A stretch of DNA of 64,000 nucleotides from Pollutimonas subterranea (GTDB lineage Bacteria > Pseudomonadota > Gammaproteobacteria > Burkholderiales > Burkholderiaceae_B), in NCBI RefSeq assembly GCF_002849655.1, contig NZ_PDNW01000018.1:21855-85854 (forward strand), in the 5' to 3' direction. Positions 1 through 9,127 of this stretch are shown here, in pieces; position 1 is the first letter of the stretch; each line of letters opens with the position of its first letter. Made by a program: the position numbers and the translations under genes. The notes under the pieces were generated by a model. It searched no databases. It was not told where the DNA came from and was given only the letters and a program-made list of their open reading frames with translations.

Positions 1-1
1 G

Positions 2-1861
2 ATTGAGCTGGTGTTATCGATACCCGTAGTGCTGTGGGCCGGTCAGCCCTTTTTTGTGCGGGGCTGGCAGTCGGTGATCAACCGCAGCCCCAATATGTGG
101 ACGCTCATCGGTCTGGGTACAGCCGCTGCATTCATCTATAGCGTCGTCGCCACAGTGGCGCCAGGGATTTTTCCTGAAACGTTCATGTCCATGGGCCGGA
201 TCGCCGTCTACTTTGAAGCCGCAGTGGTCATCATCTCGTTGACCCTGTTCGGTCAAATTCTCGAGCTTCGGGCCCGTTCGCAGACGTCGGCTGCTATCAA
301 ATCGCTGCTTGGGCTGGCACCCAAAACAGCCCGCCGTATCAACAAGGATGGTACAGAGGAAGATGTGCCGCTGACGCATGTCCATGAAGGTGATCGCTTG
401 CGTGTGCGCCCCGGCGAGAAAGTGCCTGTCGATGGGGTTGTGGAAGACGGTGCCAGTTCCCTGGATGAATCCATGCTCACGGGCGAACCTCTGCCTGTGA
501 GCAAGCGCCCTGGCCACAAAGTGATCGGCGCGACGATGAATACATCCGGCTCGCTAGTGATTAGAGCTGAAAAGGTCGGCTCGGCCACAGTGCTCTCGCA
601 AATCGTCCAGCTCGTCGCGCAAGCGCAACGCTCTCGCGCGCCGATGCAACGCATGGCAGATCAAGTGGCGGGTTATTTTGTCATGGCGGTCGTCGCCATC
701 GCCATCATCACCCTATTGGTCTGGGGTACTTTTGGTCCGCAACCGAGCTGGGTATATGGTTTGATTAATGCCGTGGCCGTGTTGATCATCGCCTGTCCCT
801 GCGCATTGGGATTAGCCACGCCCATGTCAATTATGGTGGCAACCGGTCGTGGTGCCACGCGAGGTGTGCTGTTTCGCGATGCGGCAGCCATTGAGAATTT
901 TCGCAAAATCGATACCCTCATCGTTGATAAGACGGGGACTTTGACTGAGGGACGCCCGGCGTTCGAGCAAGCTATCCCCGCTGGCGACACAGAGGCCGAC
1001 GAAGTGCTGCGTCTGGCGGCAAGCCTTGATCAAGGCAGCGAGCATCCGCTAGCAGACGCCATTGTCAGCGCAGCGCGTGAGCGGGGCTTGAGCCTCAGTG
1101 CCGTCACCGACTTCGAATCGGGTAGCGGTATTGGCGTGCGTGGCCAGGTCGAGGATAAACGCCTTGCCCTCGGCAACACCGCCCTAATGGACCAGGAAAA
1201 TGTTGACGTTACGATCATGGCCAGCACCGCCGAATCGTTGCGCACCAAGGGTGCGAGCGTCATGTATTTAGCAACAGACGGTCAATTAGCAGGCTTGCTG
1301 GCCGTCTCTGACCCAATCAAGAAAAGTACGCCGGAAGCCGTCAAAGATCTCAAGGCGGCTGGAATTCGCGTCATCATGGCAACAGGCGACGGCGTTTCGA
1401 CTGCTAAGGCGGTAGCGGAGCGCCTCGGAATCGACGAGGTTCATGGTGAAGTGAAGCCGGCTGACAAGCTTGATCTTGTCAGCAAACTCCAAGCGGAAGG
1501 CCGAATTGTTGCGATGGCCGGCGACGGCATTAATGACGCCCCTGCTTTAGCCAAAGCCGATGTCGGCATCGCGATGGGTACCGGTACGGACGTGGCCATG
1601 AACAGCGCGCAAGTCACATTGGTAAAGGGAGACTTACGCGGTATCTCCATTGCGCGCCACTTATCGGACCAAACAATCGCCAATATGAAGCAAAACTTAG
1701 GTTTCGCATTCATTTACAACGCTCTGGGCGTGCCCCTGGCTGCGGGTGTCTTGTACCCATTTGTGGGCCTATTGCTCTCGCCAATGTTTGCCGCATTAGC
1801 GATGAGCCTGAGTTCAGCATCAGTCGTTTTTAATGCCCTCAGGCTTCGCAAATCCACGTGA
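2..1861 (+). CDS. Cu(I)-translocating P1B-type ATPase, 5'-partial
   Basis: The gene is open at the left window edge, so the N-terminal metal-binding domains and first helices are not visible; GTG at 11 is probably not the true start. It would pump Cu(I), and possibly Ag(I), from the cytosol at the expense of ATP. Visible marks, in order: actuator motif SMLTGEP, the intramembrane copper site [10 protein letters not shown], phosphorylation site DKTGTLTEG, the SEHP motif of P1B pumps, and the hinge [11 protein letters not shown]. The C-terminal helix pair ends at the stop. It is followed by 126 bp without a gene and then the convergent DUF411 gene. A diverged, damaged paralogue lies at 35145-36791. 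The family assignment is certain; copper rather than another soft metal is inferred from CPC and the surrounding genes. Confidence 0.95.
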   Translation: MELVLSIPVVLWAGQPFFVRGWQSVINRSPNMWTLIGLGTAAAFIYSVVATVAPGIFPETFMSMGRIAVYFEAAVVIISLTLFGQILELRARSQTSAAIKSLLGLAPKTARRINKDGTEEDVPLTHVHEGDRLRVRPGEKVPVDGVVEDGASSLDESMLTGEPLPVSKRPGHKVIGATMNTSGSLVIRAEKVGSATVLSQIVQLVAQAQRSRAPMQRMADQVAGYFVMAVVAIAIITLLVWGTFGPQPSWVYGLINAVAVLIIACPCALGLATPMSIMVATGRGATRGVLFRDAAAIENFRKIDTLIVDKTGTLTEGRPAFEQAIPAGDTEADEVLRLAASLDQGSEHPLADAIVSAARERGLSLSAVTDFESGSGIGVRGQVEDKRLALGNTALMDQENVDVTIMASTAESLRTKGASVMYLATDGQLAGLLAVSDPIKKSTPEAVKDLKAAGIRVIMATGDGVSTAKAVAERLGIDEVHGEVKPADKLDLVSKLQAEGRIVAMAGDGINDAPALAKADVGIAMGTGTDVAMNSAQVTLVKGDLRGISIARHLSDQTIANMKQNLGFAFIYNALGVPLAAGVLYPFVGLLLSPMFAALAMSLSSASVVFNALRLRKST

Positions 1862-1987
1862 ATGCAGTTTGTCCCGTGGTTGGCCGTCCCCGACCTCTGG
1901 GCAAGAGTCTAAGCTGGCGTGTTTTGTAGCGCAAAGGCATACAAGTAAACGCCACGTAGCTTATTCTGTCCGTCTTTCTTTGCAGCT

Positions 1988-2404
1988 TTAATCCCTGGAA
2001 AACGGCCTGCCGGTAAAGTCAACAGTAACCAGATTGCCGTCAAGCTTTCCCATACCTGGCGCGTTCAAAGGCATCCCTGGCGCCGACACGCCCTTCACTG
2101 AACGGTCGTCGAGCAATTTGTTGACAACGCTTGCCGGTACGTGCCCTTCTATGATTTGGCCGGTGGCCTCGACTACGCCAGTGTGACATGAGCTAAGCTG
2201 CGACGGCACACCGAGTTTCTCCTTGACCGAAGCCATGTCGGCCGTCTTTATCGCCGTAACATCAAAGCCGGACTCCCGCATATGCTCGACCCAGCCGGAG
2301 CAGCAGCCGCAATTGGGATCCTGGTAGACCGTGATGGCCGTGCTGGCCGCATGTGCAAAGGAGGATGCGGCCGTTAAGGCAACCGCTGCTAGCCATAATT
2401 TCAT
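1988..2404 (-). CDS. DUF411 periplasmic metal-binding protein
   Basis: 138 aa with a signal peptide (about residues 1-19, ending AHA) and the DUF411 signature DPNCGCCSGW at about 29-38, in which a CxCC cluster probably binds Cu(I). A second conserved Cys-His (SSCHTG) follows near 73 and IEGHVP near 87. DUF411 proteins recur in copper and silver islands; their biochemical role is not settled, and periplasmic metal binding is an inference. It is the last gene of the leftward operon copA-copB-cupredoxin-cytochrome c-DUF411, 72 bp after the cytochrome gene. It is closely similar along its whole length to the 138-aa copy at 38757-39173. Confidence 0.9.
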   Translation of the reverse strand: MKLWLAAVALTAASSFAHAASTAITVYQDPNCGCCSGWVEHMRESGFDVTAIKTADMASVKEKLGVPSQLSSCHTGVVEATGQIIEGHVPASVVNKLLDDRSVKGVSAPGMPLNAPGMGKLDGNLVTVDFTGRPFSRD

Positions 2405-2476
2405 GAAACCCTCTCCAGGGAAAACGTAAAACTTGAATTTTTCATAGTAAAGATAAAGGACCCACGCACGAGTAGC

Positions 2477-2950
2477 TTAATTCTGGCGTTGCAAAGTGAC
2501 TTCTTTTTGCGCCTCCAGAACCTTTGGGGGCCAGGTACTCTTGATATAAGTGAGTACGGCAATAATCTCGTCGTCGGACAAGATGCCGCCATAAGCAGGC
2601 ATGTCGCTTACATAACCCGCAGGCGCTGTCTTCCCTGGGACCAGGCCGTTCCTCACCATATCGACCAACATCGCGTCGGGATGATGCCAGGTATGGCCGG
2701 TCTTGTCGTGCGGCGGTGCGGGCAATTTCCCATTGGGCATGCGCTCACGCCAGTTCGGTTGCCCTTGCAGCGATTCGCCATGGCACGCGGCGCAGTTGTT
2801 CGTGTAAATGGCTTTGCCCTGCATCACAAGAGTTTGATTCGCAGGGTCAATGAATGCCGGGCCTGATTGCCGCATCGTACTGTAAAGGATGGCGGCGACA
2901 CCCATTATGGCGACGCCGACCACCCCAAAGATCAGTGTTCTCTGTGACAT
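2477..2950 (-). CDS. membrane-anchored mono-haem cytochrome c
   Basis: 157 aa with one N-terminal membrane anchor (about residues 5-24) and one haem c attachment motif CAACH (about 53-57). A downstream Met within SDMPAYGG (about 116-123) probably provides the distal ligand. It would act in the periplasm as an electron carrier; in this operon an inferred role is to pass electrons from or to the CopA oxidase or cupredoxin. It lies 14 bp downstream of the cupredoxin gene and is clearly co-transcribed. Related copies occur at 34638-35123 and 39244-39717, always near the cupredoxin, which supports a functional pair. Confidence 0.92.
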   Translation of the reverse strand: MSQRTLIFGVVGVAIMGVAAILYSTMRQSGPAFIDPANQTLVMQGKAIYTNNCAACHGESLQGQPNWRERMPNGKLPAPPHDKTGHTWHHPDAMLVDMVRNGLVPGKTAPAGYVSDMPAYGGILSDDEIIAVLTYIKSTWPPKVLEAQKEVTLQRQN

Positions 2951-2964
2951 TTCTATGCGACAGG

Positions 2965-3477
2965 TCAGCTGACCTTGACCTTACCGATCATTCCAGCCTC
3001 CATATGACCAGGGATCAAGCAAGCGAAATCGACGGTGCCCGCTTGGTCGAACTTCCACACCAGGCCGCCAATCTTACCCGGTGCCAATGTGATCATATTC
3101 GGCTCCGCATGCTGCATCCCTGGCATTTTTTGCATTTCGACCGCATGCGCCTTCAGTTCGGCAATGGAGCCGATCACCATTTCATGCGGGATCTTCCCCG
3201 TGTTCTTTATAAAGAAGCGAACGGTCTCGCCGGCACTAACCTGGATTTCACCAGGCGTAAACCGCATGGTGTCGTCCATCGTCAATTCGATGGTACGTGT
3301 CACTTTAGCTGGGTCACCAGGCTGGCCAGTTAGCGACGGTGCGTTCGACATCGTGGACATGTCGTGGCCAGGCATGCCGTGCGCCGGCGCACCATGCCCC
3401 CCGGCATGGTTACCCGCAGCCAATGCGAGGGCTGGCAACACGCTCAAAGCCAGAATAGAAAGGGTTTTTTTCATCAT
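2965..3477 (-). CDS. periplasmic cupredoxin-like copper-binding protein
   Basis: 170 aa from the tandem ATG at 3477/3474. A longer frame extends upstream into copB, but a signal peptide begins exactly here and the paralogues at 33254 and 39734 have the same length. After signal cleavage (ALAAG near 20) comes a short His/Met-rich segment (HGMPGHDMSTM). The cupredoxin fold then carries type-1 copper ligands: the His in IPHEMVIG, the Cys-His pair in VDFACLIPGHMEAGM and a terminal Met. It is likely a periplasmic copper carrier or electron-transfer partner. It is third in the copA-copB-cupredoxin-cytochrome operon, 65 bp after copB. Confidence 0.92.
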   Translation of the reverse strand: MMKKTLSILALSVLPALALAAGNHAGGHGAPAHGMPGHDMSTMSNAPSLTGQPGDPAKVTRTIELTMDDTMRFTPGEIQVSAGETVRFFIKNTGKIPHEMVIGSIAELKAHAVEMQKMPGMQHAEPNMITLAPGKIGGLVWKFDQAGTVDFACLIPGHMEAGMIGKVKVS

Positions 3478-3542
3478 AAATACTCTCATGAGATTTGTTT
3501 GGGCGGGCAGCCGCTTCACGCTGCCCATAGGAAAAGGCAACA

Positions 3543-4739
3543 TCAAAAGCGAAAACTTAAACCAGCTACGAAACGGGTTTCCTGCTTGGAGTCGCCCGCT
3601 GCGCGCGCGTAATCCGCCGTTTTTCCAAATTTGCTGGCCCATTCAACGCCAATGTAGGGAACAAACTGACGGGTGACTTCGTACTTGAGGCGCAAGCCTG
3701 CGGTACCGTCGGTCAAGCCGCTGCCGATACCCCAACGTTCATCGTCCTTGCCATAGAAATTCACTTCGACGCTCGGTTGAAGGTAGAGCCTCTGGGTCAG
3801 CAAAATGTCGTATTCGGCCTTCAGCCCCAGAGCGGTGCGTCCGCTGGGCCCGACATAGGCAGTGGCATCCACCTCAAACCAGTAAGGCGCTAGTCCTTTA
3901 ACGCCAAATGCCAGCCATTCCCGGTTCGGTGCGTCTTGGCCGTGGTCGAATCGAACGCCAAGTTCCGTATCCCAGAATGTTGAAACCGCATGACGCCAAA
4001 GCAGTTGCGTCTCGGATTCCTGCAGTTTTCCGCTTGCTATTTCGCCTTCCACCTTGATCACGGCGCGGTTATAGGTGCTGCCATACCAGGCTTCCCCTTC
4101 ATAGGCCGCCCATTCCTCGCCTCGAGCTCTGACGTACTCGAGTCGGTCAAAATTGACGGAACCGAAGTTGTGCATGTCCGACATGATTAGCGCATCGGAT
4201 GGTGGCAGTGCATACTTGCCCGCATTACGCACGTAGCCATCGGAGTAGGCATCCGGATCGCGAGCATCCGGTGGGGCCGAGCCGCCTTGCATCTGCATAT
4301 CGCCATGATCCATTTCGCCGTCGCCATCGTCCATCGCACCCATATTGTGGTCAGGGGCTGGCGCACTAGAGCCCGACTGGCCGTGCTTCATCCCCGGCAT
4401 AGCGGAGGTACTTTTGCCGGGGTCGGTCTGCTTCATAGGCATCTTCATGGGGTCATGACCCTGGGCTGGCGCTTTCCCCGCTCCATGGTTCATACCGGAC
4501 ATGTCCATCGAACCGTGATTCATACCTGACATGTCCATAGAACCATGGTCCATGCCTGAGGTTTTCGGCTGTGTGCTGGTTTCTGACGGCGCGGAGGTGT
4601 AGCCGGCGTGACCCGCATGCGTCTGCGCATAGGCAAACACGGGCATCACCCCCACTGTAGCGATTACCGCCGAAAGGAGTTTCTTTTTCAATTGATTGTT
4701 CATGACCAGGATGCCTAACGTATCGTTCAATGTCTTCAT
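3543..4739 (-). CDS. copB: CopB-type outer-membrane copper resistance protein
   Basis: 398 aa. The start chosen is the ATG at 4739, which overlaps the copA stop as ATGA; an inner ATG at 4703 gives a tidier signal peptide (MNNQLKKKLL..AYA) and is a real alternative. After the signal comes a Met/His-rich segment (repeated GMDHGSMDMSGMNHGSM-type units, roughly residues 55-150) suited to Cu(I) binding. The C-terminal two thirds are a CopB (PF05275) beta-barrel ending in FVAGLSFRF with a terminal aromatic residue, as expected of outer-membrane proteins. CopB is needed with CopA for periplasmic copper sequestration in the known cop systems. The copy at 32054-33190 is nearly identical over the barrel but differs in the Met-rich segment. 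Confidence 0.94.
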   Translation of the reverse strand: MKTLNDTLGILVMNNQLKKKLLSAVIATVGVMPVFAYAQTHAGHAGYTSAPSETSTQPKTSGMDHGSMDMSGMNHGSMDMSGMNHGAGKAPAQGHDPMKMPMKQTDPGKSTSAMPGMKHGQSGSSAPAPDHNMGAMDDGDGEMDHGDMQMQGGSAPPDARDPDAYSDGYVRNAGKYALPPSDALIMSDMHNFGSVNFDRLEYVRARGEEWAAYEGEAWYGSTYNRAVIKVEGEIASGKLQESETQLLWRHAVSTFWDTELGVRFDHGQDAPNREWLAFGVKGLAPYWFEVDATAYVGPSGRTALGLKAEYDILLTQRLYLQPSVEVNFYGKDDERWGIGSGLTDGTAGLRLKYEVTRQFVPYIGVEWASKFGKTADYARAAGDSKQETRFVAGLSFRF

Positions 4740-6577
4740 GCCACCACCACTTCGCGAAACATCCCCGCATCCATATGCAGCATCAGGTGGCAATGCCAGG
4801 CCCAGCGCCCAAGCGCATCGGCGGTTACAAGAAAGCTGATACGCTGAGCCGGTTGCACGGGAATTGTGTGGCGTCGGGCTTGAAACTTCCCGTCCGGCGC
4901 TTCCAGCTCACTCCACATGCCGTGCAAGTGCATGGGATGCGTCATCATGGTGTCGTTGTGCAATATGACCCGAACCCGTTCGCCGTAACGGAAGTGAACT
5001 GGTGTGGATTTTCCGAACTCCACACCGTCGAACGACCACGTATAGCGTTCCATATTGCCGGTCAGATGAAGCTCGATTTCACGCTCTGCGCCGCGCGGAT
5101 CCATCGCACCGCCTACGGTGTGCAAGTCCGAGAGTGTGAGCACGCGCCGGCCGTTATTACGCAGACCGATGCCGGGATCGTCTAGGTTGGTACGCGGCAT
5201 GTCTACCCGCATATCGGTGCTAGCGGCGTACTCCGTTCTGGCATGGCGCACCTGGGCACTAGCGCCAGCTTCGGACATCGCGCCGTGGTCCATGCCAGCC
5301 ATGCCTGCGTGATTCATGCCCTGCATGCTGCCATGGTTCATCCCTGCCATACCGCCATGGTCCATGCCGCCCATCGAAGATTGGCTGGCCGCGCCATGGC
5401 TCATTCCTGCCATGCCCCCACCCATTGAACCCATCATGTCCGCCATGGTTAGCCATTGCGCTGGGTCAAGCGCGGGCACAGGCGCTTCGAGCCCGGCACG
5501 TGTAGCCAGCGTCCCGCGTGCATATCCCGTGCGATCCATGGCTTGCGCATAAACGGTGTAAGCATCGTCTTTGGGCTGCACCAAAACATCATAGGTTTCC
5601 CCGGGCCCGAACCGGAACTCATCGACGGTCACTGGCTCGACATTTACACCATCGGCTTGAACCACGGTCAACTGAAGGCCCGGAATGCGTACATCGTAGA
5701 AGGTGTTGGCGGCACCGTTGATAAAACGCAGCCGAACACGTTCACCTGGTCGAAATAATCCCGTCCAGTTGCCTGCAGGCGTGGTGCCGTTCATCAGATA
5801 GGTCAGGACGTTCGCGGACAGGTCGGCCAGATCGGTCGGGCTCATGCGCATCTCATTCCACATTTTGCGCTTGTCGATGGCCGCTTTCAGGCCCATCTGC
5901 GACGCATCTTGGAAGAAATCCACGGCGGTGGGCTGGTTATAGTTGTAGTAGTCGCCTTGCATCTTGAGCTTGGCTAAGACCCGCATCGGATCTTCGTCGG
6001 TCCAGTCAGAGAGTTGAACGACGTACTCGCGATCGGCCCGTATGGGGTCGGCTTGCGCCGGATCAATAATGATCGCCCCATAGACACCCGTGGCCTCCTG
6101 CATGCCCGAGTGCGAGTGATACCAGTAGGTGCCGCTTTGCTGCACTTTGAACCGATACGTGAACGTTTCACCAGGCGGAATTCCTGTAAAACTAATCCCC
6201 GGCACACCATCCATCTGAAACGGCAGGATGATGCCGTGCCAATGGATCGAGGTGGTTTCATTCAAGCGGTTCTTGACGCGAATGGTGACCGTATCGCCTT
6301 CGCGCCAACGCAAGGTCGGTGCCGGTAGCGCGCCATTGACTGTCGTCGCCATGCGAGCGTTGCCAGTGAAATTGACGGGCGATTCACCGATCTCCAGATC
6401 GAACTCAGTGCCACTCAGCACTGCCGCTGAGCCGGTACTCGTTCCATCCGGTCGCACTCCAGCAGCACGAGCAAATGGCGACAGACCAAGCAGCACGCCA
6501 CCGGCCGCAAGGCCTTGAACAAATCGGCGTCGCGGCATGGTCGGGATGGGAACGGCTAGCGTAGTTGGGCGTTTCAC
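4736..6577 (-). CDS. copA: CopA multicopper oxidase, Tat-exported
   Basis: 613 aa with a GTG start at 6577 preceded by AGGAT. A twin-arginine signal (PRRRFVQG, residues 15-22, then a hydrophobic run) shows export as a folded, copper-loaded enzyme. The copper-cluster motifs HWHG, WYHSHSG, HPMHLHG and, at the C-terminus, HCHLMLHMDAGM are all present. A Met-rich insertion near residues 385-430 repeats GMDHGGM/GMNHGSM units and would bind extra Cu(I). CopA oxidises Cu(I) to the less toxic Cu(II) in the periplasm. It is the first large gene of the leftward operon and overlaps copB by 4 bp. A CopR-type box lies 119 bp upstream at 6696-6711. Confidence 0.97.
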   Translation of the reverse strand: MKRPTTLAVPIPTMPRRRFVQGLAAGGVLLGLSPFARAAGVRPDGTSTGSAAVLSGTEFDLEIGESPVNFTGNARMATTVNGALPAPTLRWREGDTVTIRVKNRLNETTSIHWHGIILPFQMDGVPGISFTGIPPGETFTYRFKVQQSGTYWYHSHSGMQEATGVYGAIIIDPAQADPIRADREYVVQLSDWTDEDPMRVLAKLKMQGDYYNYNQPTAVDFFQDASQMGLKAAIDKRKMWNEMRMSPTDLADLSANVLTYLMNGTTPAGNWTGLFRPGERVRLRFINGAANTFYDVRIPGLQLTVVQADGVNVEPVTVDEFRFGPGETYDVLVQPKDDAYTVYAQAMDRTGYARGTLATRAGLEAPVPALDPAQWLTMADMMGSMGGGMAGMSHGAASQSSMGGMDHGGMAGMNHGSMQGMNHAGMAGMDHGAMSEAGASAQVRHARTEYAASTDMRVDMPRTNLDDPGIGLRNNGRRVLTLSDLHTVGGAMDPRGAEREIELHLTGNMERYTWSFDGVEFGKSTPVHFRYGERVRVILHNDTMMTHPMHLHGMWSELEAPDGKFQARRHTIPVQPAQRISFLVTADALGRWAWHCHLMLHMDAGMFREVVVA

Positions 6578-6695
6578 GAGTGCATATCCTGTTAATTACG
6601 TAATTTTGTCGCCCAGCCTGGTAACTGCATTACCGAAACATTGAGCGATTATTCGCACTTTACCGAAGTGCATCTGTCGCACCGATGACCTGGAA

Positions 6696-6711
6696 ATTAC
6701 ATTTTTGTAAT
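6696..6711 (-). promoter_or_regulatory. CopR-type box upstream of copA (cluster I)
   Basis: The 16-bp near-palindrome ATTACATTTTTGTAAT matches the boxes seen before copR1, copR2, copA2 and cluster III. It sits between the 37-aa peptide gene and copA and probably activates copA-copB transcription. Confidence 0.75.
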
Positions 6712-6799
6712 GTGGTGGACATTGGTTCTAATTGGTCGAAGAAGCAGCAGCCAACGCCCTAATACTCGTGGATCTGGCCGTACTTCTAAATTTTTCACT

Positions 6800-6913
6800 T
6801 CAACTACTCATCATCCAGATCATCATGACGCCCATAAAAACGAACGCCAATACAGCCAGCAGCCCAATTACGGCCAGCGCTAGAACAGCTATTCGTGTGG
6901 ATTTGATTCCCAT
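6800..6913 (-). CDS. 37-aa Met-rich single-span membrane peptide (copy 1)
   Basis: A 38-codon reading frame from ATG 6913 to TGA 6800. It begins MGIKSTRIAVLALAVIG, continues as one hydrophobic helix and ends with a Met-rich tail MGVMMIWMMSS. I do not recognise a named family. It is real because the same length, the positive N-terminus, the helix and the MMxWMM tail recur at 29885-29998 and 60001-60114, each time downstream of a DUF2933 gene. Here it lies 14 bp after DUF2933. A membrane-embedded Cu(I)-binding or regulatory peptide is an inference from the Met pattern and context. Confidence 0.75.
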   Translation of the reverse strand: MGIKSTRIAVLALAVIGLLAVLAFVFMGVMMIWMMSS

Positions 6914-6927
6914 GGCCTACTCAAGCT

Positions 6928-7212
6928 TCAAAGCGCTTTCTTGTACTCCAGTAGATGTGGGTGGACCTCGGTATTAGCCCTTTCCGGCATTGGCATTTGT
7001 GCGGATTCACCCTTCTCTGGACCATTATCGTTGTGGCACGACTGCATGCCTTTCATCATGAAAACCATCATCAGCGGACAGATCAAGAAGAATAAGAACG
7101 GGCTTACTGCAGTAATCCACTCACGGGCAGCAGGCAACGTTGCATAGGCCACAGCAATTAGCACGACTAGCCCAAGACCGGCTTTGAGCATCGTCTTCAT
7201 ATCGCATTTCAT
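6928..7212 (-). CDS. DUF2933 small membrane protein (copy 1)
   Basis: 94 aa. It starts MKCDMKTM, has two hydrophobic segments (about 9-27 and 35-52) joined by LPAAREWI, and then the typical CPLMMVFMMKGMQSCH, a Cys/Met/His cluster at the membrane edge. DUF2933 proteins are frequent in heavy-metal islands and have no assigned function; the Met/Cys/His cluster suggests soft-metal binding. The start has a strong upstream AAGGAGAG. It is the first gene of a cassette with the 37-aa peptide and is preceded by the regulatory box at 7314-7329. Paralogues are at 28512-28775 and 60129-60413; the N-terminal 55 residues are strongly conserved and the tails vary. Confidence 0.88.
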   Translation of the reverse strand: MKCDMKTMLKAGLGLVVLIAVAYATLPAAREWITAVSPFLFFLICPLMMVFMMKGMQSCHNDNGPEKGESAQMPMPERANTEVHPHLLEYKKAL

Positions 7213-7313
7213 TTTCGGCTCTCCTTGTACTTAACGCTAGCTAGCGCTCCATGCGAAATTCTAGCGATGAGCCTACTGTACCGATTCCTTGCTGTCAGGC
7301 TGATTGCGTGGGC

Positions 7314-7329
7314 ATTACATCTCTGTCAT
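7314..7329 (-). promoter_or_regulatory. CopR-type box, ATGACA subclass, before DUF2933-1
   Basis: Read toward DUF2933 the site is ATGACAGAGATGTAAT. The same ATGACA-N3-ATGTAAT form precedes the other two DUF2933 genes (28390-28405 and 60513-60528), unlike the more symmetric boxes before copA and copR. Confidence 0.65.
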
Positions 7330-7463
7330 CTGTGGAAAAAGAGCTCGGGAAGCAAGAGATTTGTTGCCATATGTACAAAGCGCTCGCATTGCTTCACTGG
7401 CGCTATCCTGCCTGAGACAAAGCGTTTTTTATTTACAACGTCCAGCAAAAACCACCGTATCGG

Positions 7464-7494
7464 TTGACATTGCCACTATGGGAACGTTTAAGCT
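7464..7494 (+). promoter_or_regulatory. MerR/CueR-type promoter of copZ1
   Basis: A -35 hexamer TTGACA (7464-7469) and a -10 TAAGCT (7489-7494) are separated by 19 bp containing the imperfect dyad TTGCC..GGGAA. A 19-bp spacer with an internal dyad is the hallmark of promoters activated by MerR-family sensors such as CueR. The same layout precedes copZ2 and survives at 60658-60688. No merR/cueR gene is in the window. Confidence 0.65.
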
Positions 7495-7533
7495 GCAGTA
7501 TTCGATTTGATGAGTAACGAAGAGAGGAAAGCA

Positions 7534-7734
7534 ATGCTTCAGTTTGAAGTGAACGATATGACCTGTGGGCACTGCGTCGGTGCTGTCACTGCGGCCGTCA
7601 AGAGGGTCGCGCCCGAAGCTGTTGTTGCTATTGACTTGCCCCAGCATTGCGTGCGCGTGGAAGGCGTTTGCGACGCAGGGGCCGTAGAACTGGCGATCCG
7701 CGAGGCGGGCTACAGTCCATCGCGCAAAGCTTAA
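7534..7734 (+). CDS. copZ: CopZ-type copper chaperone (HMA domain)
   Basis: 66 aa, one heavy-metal-associated domain with the Cu(I) motif MTCGHC at residues 9-14 and the ferredoxin-like pattern through AIREAGYSP. The start at 7534 is chosen over an in-frame ATG at 7507 because it follows AGAGAGGAAAGC at the right distance and matches the 66-aa paralogue at 27993-28193. CopZ would carry Cu(I) in the cytosol to the P-type ATPase or a metal sensor. It is transcribed alone from a MerR-type promoter and converges on the csp gene. Confidence 0.93.
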   Translation: MLQFEVNDMTCGHCVGAVTAAVKRVAPEAVVAIDLPQHCVRVEGVCDAGAVELAIREAGYSPSRKA

Positions 7735-7816
7735 AAGGCCAGGTGCAGTGGTACACGCTGGCCCTGATTGATCGTTTGCCCACTTTATAGAGCAGCAGTT
7801 CTGTAGTGCGGGTCGC

Positions 7817-8152
7817 TTAGGCCATTTGCGCCATCCGCCTGCACTCTTCGGCACACTTGCGGCAAGCCTCGGCGCAGCGCTGGCAGTGATCCATTTGATG
7901 CTTGGCGCATTCATCTCCGCACGCTTGGCAAACATCAGCGCACAGGCGACAAAGCGCCTGGGCGAATTCACTGCCCCTGGCCATATAACTGGCCGCCAAG
8001 CGGCAAATTTGTGCGCAATCCATATCCAGCTTTATGCAGCGCGCCATGCTTTTGACGTCTTGTTCCGCAAGGCACGAAGCAGCACAGTGGTCGCACTCTG
8101 TGGCGCAGGCATAGCAAGCGTCGATGCACGATTGAAACTTTTCATGAGGCAT
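7817..8152 (-). CDS. Cys-rich four-helix-bundle copper-storage protein (Csp)
   Basis: 111 aa from the ATG at 8152 (GGAGAT upstream; a longer frame to 8212 lacks a good start). There is no signal peptide, so it is cytosolic. It is packed with Cys in helical spacing (CIDACYACATECDHC, CRLCADVCQACGDEC, CQRCAEACRKCAEEC), as in the DUF326/Csp3 family, whose four-helix bundles bind many Cu(I) ions inside a Cys-lined tube. It would buffer or store Cu(I), and Ag(I) binding is possible. It is divergent from copR, with a CopR-type box at 8314-8329 between them. The second copy is at 62582-62908. Confidence 0.92.
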   Translation of the reverse strand: MPHEKFQSCIDACYACATECDHCAASCLAEQDVKSMARCIKLDMDCAQICRLAASYMARGSEFAQALCRLCADVCQACGDECAKHQMDHCQRCAEACRKCAEECRRMAQMA

Positions 8153-8313
8153 ATTGGATCTCCAACGAGGTTGAGGTGTGGTTGTTACGTGGCTTGCTTT
8201 GCGAAACCACAACCTTTACTTAGCAATTCGAATGCCGTAAACGCAGCAGTTTGCTCCTAAAAGTCTCGATTTTCGTGCGATCTGCGTTTTATACGCGATG
8301 ACTCCGGACTAAT

Positions 8314-8329
8314 ATTACAATTTTGTAAT
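8314..8329 (+). promoter_or_regulatory. CopR-type box between csp1 and copRS1
   Basis: The perfect palindrome ATTACAATTTTGTAAT sits 111 bp before copR and 161 bp before csp, so it could control both divergent units. It implies autoregulation of copRS. Confidence 0.75.
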
Positions 8330-8440
8330 CCTAGCGTCATGTTCGTGTCAGCACCATCGCACTACAGTTTAATAATTGAGATCAGGTTGAAGAGACCATT
8401 CTTTTTATTGCGGTCCTAAGAGGCTTACAGGAATAACCCC

Positions 8441-9124
8441 ATGAAATTGCTCGTGGTCGAAGATGAAATCAAAACGGGTGATTACGTGCGCCAAGGGCTC
8501 GTGGAGTCCGGCTTCGTCGTGGATCTCGCGCGCACCGGATTGGATGGCCACCACCTTGCCCTGACGGGTTCGTACGATCTAATTATCCTTGACGTCATGC
8601 TGCCAGACGTGGATGGCTGGCGAATCGTGCAAGCATTGCGCGATGCCAAGTCGTCTACGCCGGTGCTCTTTTTAACTGCCCGGGATAGCGTAGAAGATCG
8701 GGTCAAGGGGCTGGAGCTGGGCGCCGACGATTACTTGGTAAAACCCTTCGCTTTTTCAGAACTTCTGGCACGGGTCCGCACTTTGTTGCGACGAGGCTCC
8801 GCCCCTGCCTTTCAAGACCAACTACAGATAGCCGATCTCGTGCTCGATATTCCACGGCGTCGGGCTCAGCGGCAGAATGTGCGCATTAATCTGACAAACA
8901 AGGAGTTCGCCCTGTTGGAGCTCTTGGTACGCCGGCAAGGCGAAGTGCTGCCACGTTCATTGATCGCCTCCCAGGTATGGGATATGAACTTTGACAGCGA
9001 CACCAATGTCATCGATGTGGCAATCCGGCGCCTACGTGCCAAAATTGATGACGACTATGACCCTAAGCTTATCCATACGGTGCGCGGCATGGGCTATATG
9101 CTCGATGTGACCCTTCCCGAATAG
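8441..9124 (+). CDS. copR: CopR copper-responsive response regulator
   Basis: 227 aa, OmpR/PhoB type. The receiver domain (1-120) has the acidic pair ED at 7-8, phosphoacceptor Asp51 in ILDVMLPD, Thr79 and Lys101 in KPFAF. The C-terminal winged-helix domain runs from about 128 to 224 and contains [13 protein letters not shown] and the recognition region [15 protein letters not shown]. The start has AGGAATAA upstream. It is followed 3 bp later by copS, a clear two-gene operon. It very probably binds the 16-bp palindromes described in this annotation. The paralogue at 26849-27532 is almost identical in the receiver and DNA-binding helices, so cross-regulation is likely. Confidence 0.96.
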   Translation: MKLLVVEDEIKTGDYVRQGLVESGFVVDLARTGLDGHHLALTGSYDLIILDVMLPDVDGWRIVQALRDAKSSTPVLFLTARDSVEDRVKGLELGADDYLVKPFAFSELLARVRTLLRRGSAPAFQDQLQIADLVLDIPRRRAQRQNVRINLTNKEFALLELLVRRQGEVLPRSLIASQVWDMNFDSDTNVIDVAIRRLRAKIDDDYDPKLIHTVRGMGYMLDVTLPE

Positions 9125-9127
9125 TTA